From: an uncultured Prevotella sp.
Lineage (GTDB): Bacteria; Bacteroidota; Bacteroidia; Bacteroidales; Bacteroidaceae
Direction: 5' to 3'
NCBI GenBank assembly: GCA_900768785.1
Contig: CAAGEG010000162.1
Location: 1 to 29,951, forward strand
Length of the DNA: 29,951 nucleotides
Shown here: in pieces, positions 26,001 through 29,951 of the stretch
Layout of the letters: every line of letters starts with the position of its first letter
Position numbering within the stretch: position 1 is the first letter of the stretch
Position numbers and translations under genes: made by a program
The notes under the pieces: generated by a model
What the model was told of the DNA's origin: nothing
What the model saw: the letters and a program-made list of their open reading frames with translations, nothing else
Database searches by the model: none

Positions 26001-29000
26001 TGATGGAGCCTACAGACGAGGAGAAACGCAAAGGACAGCGCACAAGGTATGAGGTGGAGTTTGAGATTACCAAGCACCGTAACCTCCAGTTCTACTTCAA
26101 GGAGAAGCCTACATATTATATCACTTTCAATCCCGGAATGTATGCTTCCGGTATAGCACCTACTGCCAAGTGGGTAGAAGAAGGTGACGAGTATGTAATA
26201 CCAAAGAACACTACTCTCTACTATTCCGGTTATACATTGAAACGTTGGAAGAGTGAAGACGGTACCCAAACCTATGAGATTGGAAATAAATATGATGCGC
26301 CGGGTGATAACTTGCGTCTCTTCCCCGAGTTTGAGAAGAACACATTCTCTCTACTTGATGAAGACCTTACCAAAGAATCTACGGCTACGTGGAACTTCAC
26401 TCACAATGGAGGAGCTCCTGATATCGCTTATGAGCGTTCTTCGGGTATCCTCGTTACACAGTTGAAGAAAGATCCTGATGATGTAAACTCCGATTTTATT
26501 GACTTGAAAATTGATCTCAATGCAAGCGACAGAAAGGATGAGGGAGGAAATACCATAAAAGGTAAATTCAACAATATGAGTGACGATGACCGCTGTCAGA
26601 TAAATATGTATTCCATTTTGTCCTTCCCTGTAACTAAGGGATGCGGAATTGCACTTGAAGCTGTCAGCACTATAAGCACTACAAGCATTGCCGGAAAAAC
26701 TTCCGCTAACGGCGGATATACAGCCGGCAAGGTTGTGACAACAACGTGGGACGGTTCCGAAGGTACGCAAGACGTAAACTTCCAGAGTGACGGACGCTAT
26801 TACACTTATTTTGCCGTTACCTATAAGCCGCAGACAATAGCCAAGCCGGCATTGCAAAGTGTGAGCTTCGGCGGTAATCTGTTAACGGAAGAACAATTGA
26901 CAACTCTAAAGAACGATGAGACAATAACGCTTGAGACTTGTCCTATAACGCTTGACGAGAATGGTCTGTTTGTTAAAGAAGAAATAGGTCAGGTGGAAGC
27001 TACTGCCAGCGGTAGCGGTCATGTGGAGGTTGTACAGCCTACAATCAACACACCGACAGCTGTCATACGTTTGCTTTCCGCAGGTAATATATTGCTTAAT
27101 ACTTATATCGTTAACTTTACATTAAAAGCACCGACGTCTGTCGTTGAAGGTGCACAACTGACTCCACAGTTCAAATATACGGAGATTAATGGCGAGAAGT
27201 ATTATGATACTAACGTGACAGTAGAGAACATGCCTGCCAGCGGATATATAAAGGTTGTCTTCGACCGCACCATGCAATCTGTTATTCTGCCTTTCACCGA
27301 CGAGGCTAACAACCTGAACGAGACGTTTACAGCTGAGCAGGGAAAGGAGTTGGTGTTCTACTATTGGAATATTCCAAATGCAGAACTCAAATACACGCTT
27401 CCGGGCACAATGTTTGTTGATATTTATGGCAATGCTTTCGAGGGTGAGTTTGTTAAACATTTCAAGACGAGAGGAACAACAAAAGAAATCGTTCACGATA
27501 CTTTTGACTTCATTGTAGGTGTTGACGGTACTCTTGATGATGCCATCAACGCAGCCAATGCCAGTGAGGGAACGGACAGATTCCTCATCTTCGTACCCGA
27601 CGGAGAGTATCAGCTGACAGGAAACGAGCCACTTGAAAGTTACGGTATGACGTCTGACGGTGCTTGGCCTTGTGATGAAGAGGGTAACGAGCGTAATGAT
27701 ATGCTGGGTAAGAACAACGGAAGGACAGTGGTGTCAAAGGCTAATGTTTCTATTGTTGGTCAAAGCCGAGAAGGAGTAAAGATTTTCAATCATCCTATTG
27801 TAGAAGGTATCAGCTATACATCTACAATCCATGTAGGAAAGACAGCCACAGACTTCTATGCCGAAGATATCAGTATGGAAAACCAGTTTAAATACTGGTC
27901 GTCAATGAACGCAGGTAGCGGTGCCGGTCGCGCCGTAGTATTATGGGATCAAGGTCAGCGCACGGTTATGAAGAATGTTTCCCTGATGAGTTGGCAAGAT
28001 ACATACTACTCTTCAAATTCTAATGATGACTATCGCGGATATTTTGAGAATTGTGCTATCGGTGGAGTTGTCGATTGGCTCTGTGGAGACGGTAATATTT
28101 GGTTTGAAAAGTGCGACTTCGTTATTCGCGACCGTTCAGGTAACAACCTTACTGCACCGTCTCAAGAAAAGACACAGCAATGGGGATATGTCTTTAACGA
28201 ATGTAATGTCGTTCCGGAAATTCCACTTTCACAGACTGAAAGTCTAAAAGACAAGACATGGACTTTGGCTCGTCCGTGGGCAAGTAGTGCTGATAAGTCT
28301 CCGGCATGTACATTCATCAAAACCAAGATGGGCGTTCTTCCTAAGGATCAAGGTTGGGGTGCAATGGGGGCAGGAGCTATTTTACGCTTCCATGAGAACC
28401 ATAGTATGGATGCCAATGAAACTCTATTGTCACTTGGCGCTCGTTCTTTGGCTGCTTGTTCTCCTGCAGCAGGTTCTGACGACTGTGTGATGAACGACAC
28501 AGAAGCTTCAAAATACACCATACAGAATGTGCTTGGAGGCTCGGATTCGTTCACACCAAAGGAACGAACAAGACAGATTGATGCCAAATCGGGCGGTTCT
28601 GCTGCTTATGATCCTTATAACAGCGATGAGTGGGATGACCAGATAGAGACCGATGATGACCGTTTGCAATGGCAGGCTCATCCGAATGCCCTCTGTTATT
28701 TTATCTTTAAGAAGGAGAATGACAAGTGGGTATATAAGACAAACATCACAGAGACGAGCATCAGTCTTGACCAACTCACTCTCGGAACAGGTACTTACTG
28801 CGTGCGTGCAGCCAATCAATATGGTGGTTTAGGTGCACCAACAGCACCTATCTCCTATCAAGAGATTAAGCGTTATACACTTTCCATCAAACAACTTGGC
28901 AATCTTGTTGTTGATGGCGAGCCTTATGGTTGGAGCACAATATGTCTTCCATACAACGCAAAGACTCCTGAGGGCATCAAAGTTTATGCTGCAACGGCTC

Positions 29001-29527
29001 ATAACAAAGCTAACGATGAAGATAAGATTAAGGATTACTACATGACACTTTCTCCTGTCAATATTCTTACAAAGGAAAAGGGATACGTAGTATATGGTCC
29101 CGTAGGTGACTATGTCTTCAAGGGCACTTCACACAGCGAAGATGTGCCAACAATACTTGAAGGTAATCCTACCGATTCTCCTATTTCATCGGTTAACCAC
29201 AGCTGTTATGTGCTTTCTAACAAGACCTATGGCTTGGGCTTCTACAAATACACCGGTTCGGAACTCAATCCTTACCGTGCATGGTTGCCGGCAGATAAGG
29301 TCGTAAGTGACGTTAGTATAGGTCTCTCGTCAGGCACAAAGGGCATCAGATTTATCTTCGGAGACGATGAAGATTTATCTACCGGTCTTGAAGAAGTGCT
29401 TTACGGAAGGTATGACGGCATGGGCGATGACAAGCTATATAACCTTTCCGGACAGCGTGTAAGCAAAGTAGGTGCCAAAGGAATTTATATCTCTCGCGAC
29501 AAAGGTAAAGTGGTGATACGAAAATAA
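20003..29527 (+). CDS. Giant multidomain secreted protein with CE8 pectinesterase domain
   Basis: A 3174-residue protein starting 19 bp after the previous stop. ATG codons at 20003 and 20021 both precede the Sec signal (TVVLLLLFVCSIQSTWA). Approximate order: two beta-rich domains (39-330); two InlB-type B-repeats (334-482, GYAFSKWQD and GYSFKGWKK); composite module 1 (483-713); Big_2-like domain (716-803, ITFKSSIPSVAEVDQDGVIT); chitobiase-C-like domain (813-880, IYYTTDGTLP); B-repeat 3 (1073-1146); composite modules 2-4 (1150-2275) with spacer domains; Ig-like domains (2280-2493); CE8 pectinesterase (about 2497-2860); Fn3-like domain (2883-2950); GWSTICLPY module (from about 2976); and a tail YNLSGQRV...GIYIS (about 3142-3174). 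The expected activity is removal of methyl esters from homogalacturonan at or outside the cell surface. The non-catalytic part is far longer than in usual CE8 enzymes and probably binds glycan or extends the enzyme outward. Confidence 0.82.
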   Translation: MKNNSDMNIYKNIHCRQIFRTVVLLLLFVCSIQSTWADEEIFKMSTTVSSTETVSNGGTIAGITFANVEHGTVTYQNDNPDKAYAAVSGSKFYLGTSSCYFKIELNKPLQTGDKIRFASMPASSNGLTGISISSKSSDEKKYNTTTDIFADVEYEVPEGLNGVSTIYLFRIQGKGTSFNDMTIVRPTQAIELSSSPATNLSAGETYYIDANGNYLDTAPESYLATYTFTANGETHGNKGTTITIPNATEGKYTVVLGGCSENTGTYTISSDNNAFDNITIDEAKTAGCYGTDGSTIKRTFYVTKETTITISGDNSDGITNLPYFSVTQALGCAVNIFYSPEGGGTVDVAGNLYKNGETVTMTATPNHGYAFSKWQDATGNDITDNPYSFTMGTDDVTYYAVFNPLTLYPLSYSSEPSEGGSISCKDTNSSHPAGESITLTATPQTGYSFKGWKKGEETVSTEPTYTFVMPAEEVSLTAVFDKQYRITFGVGETGALGQVPPVIYVQADDATSFTVPNNNSLYKKGYTLTAWTDGTNTYKIGDSPIATSNLTLTPVFTPNSISLSDLTEELTATWQFNALNGAPVLNLSPNKTGYIVTQVVINGSTIDLPFYIETKTGKFADNMRADGFAQVNSGSVYTIPAFKDATVKIGGYYNNTPSDTKVGNTLVTGPEGSAKPYYYSATVSESDIKDGNIAITIGTDMNKYLSSVSITYPAQKRVSDLKIALEKENITLNRDKKYTLTLDTDYYTSSTGAITFKSSIPSVAEVDQDGVITANGYGKTIVTLKQEGDANYASGSIAFTVKVISPEGQTEKPEVKITAEGVVTITATEGANIYYTTDGTLPNESSTRYEEPFSAQGQVVKAIAVSGTLSPSDIVTAYVNVEGTFKWNWNTSGTLQTKPIITGNVENIVDENTKAVIGKKLTQGFYDKDGIKTVTVEPTGGVAVYGHDEESTISFNIIPAAGVSFKPTDISFKAVSLATSSGLMDVYLNSENNSYPLLSNIQAKRDVKGSYPSETDGSFMTDFSSIEAADEEWSLKTYIYTLTKQKQWGFSDIVISGMFTGVVYDGVFFNISASAEPAEGGAVSHIPSALKAQAGKRVTFKASPNTGYKFVKWRDYDKNEDVSTEPVAYIESLNNDVSYEAVFEKLPLISFENNVTDLNGVVPSAIYVNADGTLEIPENNTLYKEGYALTAWTDGTKEYIVGQTYSFTSDITLRPVMTKCDKALTDTDEQISAKWYFDQKDGAPVISGTFKDDKDGKFTYTKCVAVGDSKIDLPMVFYGAKADNNDARVNYLKDKDGNDVKGGQLNKDLTLKIPAVYGMVVKIKASSKADYGENTTPNETYFKDGDSGSATLSFLYDNSGGTPSVANGETNIEDERTLKYTYKDNASEIYVKIVKAGSTSGYGFFEYLEVIYPVLPEVKTSNVITSEAITTWENVDNAGATEMTPPDKNGNTGKRYKEGDNVTITVTAGYGYYIKGLKEGDTPLTITNVELAANSEKPTKVTADYTVQATSGNITVEYAHLPMAKVRLETVDKKLGLVDFTPNHIHENFYEKGEDYVESYFVAGDNIEGTSDASDDYVLEKWVNVNSAEENTSPTLSVGVPAEGESVTYQAYFTPGKMGSVYFDETNNAWLTTDNGATYTEFTIDKNSTWPADQIDCRSFYIPRYHGLFKSYNAEKNEKGWTLVWWIDESNNKYEIGKNYSFATEGQEVKLRPVFVENKTGIDNRINEPVITFEFGTGIGIRAQKLDIPKETNTYLCAPISIEVLDNGSKYSYTRDAALLISTGKKGFVRNTDFNEWTAIGQGTTLSISSCAGATIEILTYAPISTTTIDGVVPTEYEKVGEHEYIYRYTTQNPASRIPVVIGDDYSYYKWIRSKMLASNRVQLIATVENAEQGEITKTEVVVGEEADEKEYITKLEEGGYSLIQGTRVKISFERKFAYVFDKIVDPDKIVDGEPFTVLKMLDNGNVSMVKPDDAREAVEVAKNEDGTWGSKDKVFILRVMEPTDEEKRKGQRTRYEVEFEITKHRNLQFYFKEKPTYYITFNPGMYASGIAPTAKWVEEGDEYVIPKNTTLYYSGYTLKRWKSEDGTQTYEIGNKYDAPGDNLRLFPEFEKNTFSLLDEDLTKESTATWNFTHNGGAPDIAYERSSGILVTQLKKDPDDVNSDFIDLKIDLNASDRKDEGGNTIKGKFNNMSDDDRCQINMYSILSFPVTKGCGIALEAVSTISTTSIAGKTSANGGYTAGKVVTTTWDGSEGTQDVNFQSDGRYYTYFAVTYKPQTIAKPALQSVSFGGNLLTEEQLTTLKNDETITLETCPITLDENGLFVKEEIGQVEATASGSGHVEVVQPTINTPTAVIRLLSAGNILLNTYIVNFTLKAPTSVVEGAQLTPQFKYTEINGEKYYDTNVTVENMPASGYIKVVFDRTMQSVILPFTDEANNLNETFTAEQGKELVFYYWNIPNAELKYTLPGTMFVDIYGNAFEGEFVKHFKTRGTTKEIVHDTFDFIVGVDGTLDDAINAANASEGTDRFLIFVPDGEYQLTGNEPLESYGMTSDGAWPCDEEGNERNDMLGKNNGRTVVSKANVSIVGQSREGVKIFNHPIVEGISYTSTIHVGKTATDFYAEDISMENQFKYWSSMNAGSGAGRAVVLWDQGQRTVMKNVSLMSWQDTYYSSNSNDDYRGYFENCAIGGVVDWLCGDGNIWFEKCDFVIRDRSGNNLTAPSQEKTQQWGYVFNECNVVPEIPLSQTESLKDKTWTLARPWASSADKSPACTFIKTKMGVLPKDQGWGAMGAGAILRFHENHSMDANETLLSLGARSLAACSPAAGSDDCVMNDTEASKYTIQNVLGGSDSFTPKERTRQIDAKSGGSAAYDPYNSDEWDDQIETDDDRLQWQAHPNALCYFIFKKENDKWVYKTNITETSISLDQLTLGTGTYCVRAANQYGGLGAPTAPISYQEIKRYTLSIKQLGNLVVDGEPYGWSTICLPYNAKTPEGIKVYAATAHNKANDEDKIKDYYMTLSPVNILTKEKGYVVYGPVGDYVFKGTSHSEDVPTILEGNPTDSPISSVNHSCYVLSNKTYGLGFYKYTGSELNPYRAWLPADKVVSDVSIGLSSGTKGIRFIFGDDEDLSTGLEEVLYGRYDGMGDDKLYNLSGQRVSKVGAKGIYISRDKGKVVIRK
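21451..26830 (+). repeat. Four copies of a composite module (protein level)
   Basis: A module of about 150-270 residues occurs four times, at about residues 483-713, 1150-1416, 1619-1870 and 2038-2275. Its first half resembles Listeria-Bacteroides repeats: NNxLYKxGYxLTAWTDGTxxY, then xIGxxY and LxPVF. Its second half is a beta-sandwich starting TATWxFxxxxGAPxI (TATWQF, SAKWYF, VITFEF, TATWNF), which looks like a carbohydrate-binding-type domain. Copies 1, 2 and 4 are clear. Copy 3 is diverged, with WTLVWWIDE and NEPVITFEF in the equivalent places. Binding function is inference. Confidence 0.7.
27491..28580 (+). other. CE8 pectinesterase catalytic domain
   Basis: The domain sits at about residues 2497-2860. 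It opens with a PDGEYQL strand and VSIVGQSREGVKIFNHP, typical of right-handed beta-helix pectin methylesterases. The sites match the plant enzyme as follows: Gln2665-Asp2666 in SWQDTYY (oxyanion Gln135 and general acid Asp136), Asp2691 in GGVVDWLCGDG (nucleophile Asp157), and Arg2757 and Trp2759 in LARPW (substrate binding). The first oxyanion Gln (Gln113 of the plant enzyme) falls on Arg2643 in GRAVVLWDQ; the spacing to Asp2666 is exactly 23 residues in both. My recollection is that some Bacteroidetes members also have this GRAV form, so it is probably a subfamily trait and need not mean loss of activity. Confidence 0.85.
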
Positions 29528-29590
29528 AAAGACAATGCTTGACGTAGGCGTGCAATAAAGCCCTTATAAACAAGCATAATCCAATAATTA

Positions 29591-29635
29591 AGCCTTCCCG
29601 AAGTTGTAACATACCTTCGGGAAGGTTCTTGTTTT
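29591..29635 (+). terminator. Rho-independent terminator after the operon
   Basis: A perfect 11-bp stem, CCTTCCCGAAG at 29593-29603 and CTTCGGGAAGG at 29615-29625, closes an 11-nt loop. It extends outward by a G-T and an A-T pair and runs into a T-rich tract (TTCTTGTTTT, 29626-29635). It lies 64 bp after the stop of the last gene. No comparable stem is seen between the five genes, which supports one transcription unit ending here. Confidence 0.88.
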
Positions 29636-29671
29636 ATGATTATCTTATCCGCTCGGTAAAAACACCCATGA

Positions 29672-29891
29672 CGTAACTATAGTGTTTAGCACTCGTAAGT
29701 ATAGTGTTTACATGTCTTAACTATGGTGTTTACATGTCATAACTATGGTATTTTAATGTCGTAACTATGGTATTTATGAGTTGTAACTATGGTGTTTTCA
29801 AGTCGTAAGTATGGTACTTACATATCGTAACTATGGTATTTATGAGTTGTAAATATGGTACTTTAATGTCGTAAGTATGGTGTTTACAACT
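29672..29891. repeat. Ten degenerate 22-bp tandem direct repeats
   Basis: Ten back-to-back units of exactly 22 bp begin at 29672 and end at 29891 without spacers or indels. The shared core is TAAnTATrGTnyTT. Columns 3-5 (TAA), 7-9 (TAT), 11-12 (GT), 15-16 (TT) and 22 (T) are invariant in all ten. Units 5 (29760-29781) and 8 (29826-29847) are identical. The last five or so positions of each unit vary most. Every unit contains a stop codon and 22 is not a multiple of 3, so the array is not coding. It starts 37 bp after the terminator. Confidence 0.92.
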
Positions 29892-29951
29892 GCAGTTTGT
29901 TTTAGCTGACTTTGACTGATTTTACTTCACAGATTATTTGTTAGTTTACTG
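29892..29951. other. Non-coding right edge
   Basis: The last 60 bp contain no gene, stem or further repeat unit that I can support. The array therefore ends inside the window, but any flanking element or downstream gene lies beyond it. Confidence 0.6.

Noticed and set aside
20003..29527. Part of a standard pectin utilisation locus
   Set aside because: No SusC/SusD pair, polysaccharide lyase, GH28 or regulator is in the window. The neighbours are fimbrillins and a repeat giant instead.
4060..29612. Many open frames of 60-180 codons on the minus strand and in alternative frames
   Set aside because: They lie inside two very long genes with clear signal peptides and domains. None shows a recognisable family or its own start context.
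29672..29891. Possible CRISPR array
   Set aside because: Units of 22 bp follow each other directly with no unique spacers, the repeats are degenerate, and no cas gene is present.

Overview
The window looks like one chromosomal locus from an AT-rich Bacteroidales bacterium (Prevotellaceae, Bacteroidaceae or a relative; I cannot resolve the genus). The signs are three fimbrillin-type proteins, Bacteroidetes lipoprotein signals, a TAnnTTTG-type promoter candidate, no clear Shine-Dalgarno sequences, and secreted proteins ending in the short 'YNxxGQxV...GxYI' tail common in this order. Five genes, all on the + strand, fill 365-29527. Gaps between them are only 3, 46, 67 and 19 bp, and a strong intrinsic terminator follows the last gene. 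The simplest reading is a single transcript of about 29 kb.

Layout. 1-364 is non-coding leader DNA with a C8 tract, a promoter candidate, a perfect 14-bp palindrome at the expected transcription start, and three small hairpins. 365-1444 encodes a fimbrillin-like protein with an ordinary Sec signal and a C-terminal tail. 1448-2620 and 2667-3839 encode two fimbrillin-family lipoproteins. 3907-19983 encodes a 5358-residue surface protein: two N-terminal GLUG-type modules, then about 2300 residues of 'FGGGxG' repeats organised into a higher-order super-repeat of roughly 510-535 residues, then a long C-terminal region and a sorting-type tail. 20003-29527 encodes a 3174-residue protein: InlB-type B-repeats, four copies of a composite module, a Big_2-like domain, a chitobiase-C-like domain, and a CE8 pectinesterase domain near the C terminus. 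29591-29635 is the terminator. 29672-29891 is a non-coding array of ten degenerate 22-bp direct repeats, after which the window ends.

How the parts may fit together (inference). Two lipid-anchored fimbrillins and one non-lipidated fimbrillin-like protein could form a surface fibre or anchor. The two giant proteins would then be very large adhesive and enzymatic components on the cell surface. The CE8 domain points to methyl-esterified pectin as a ligand or substrate, yet no SusC/SusD pair, polysaccharide lyase or glycoside hydrolase is visible in this window, so this is not a typical polysaccharide utilisation locus. I see no RNA genes, CRISPR, transposase, integrase or phage genes.
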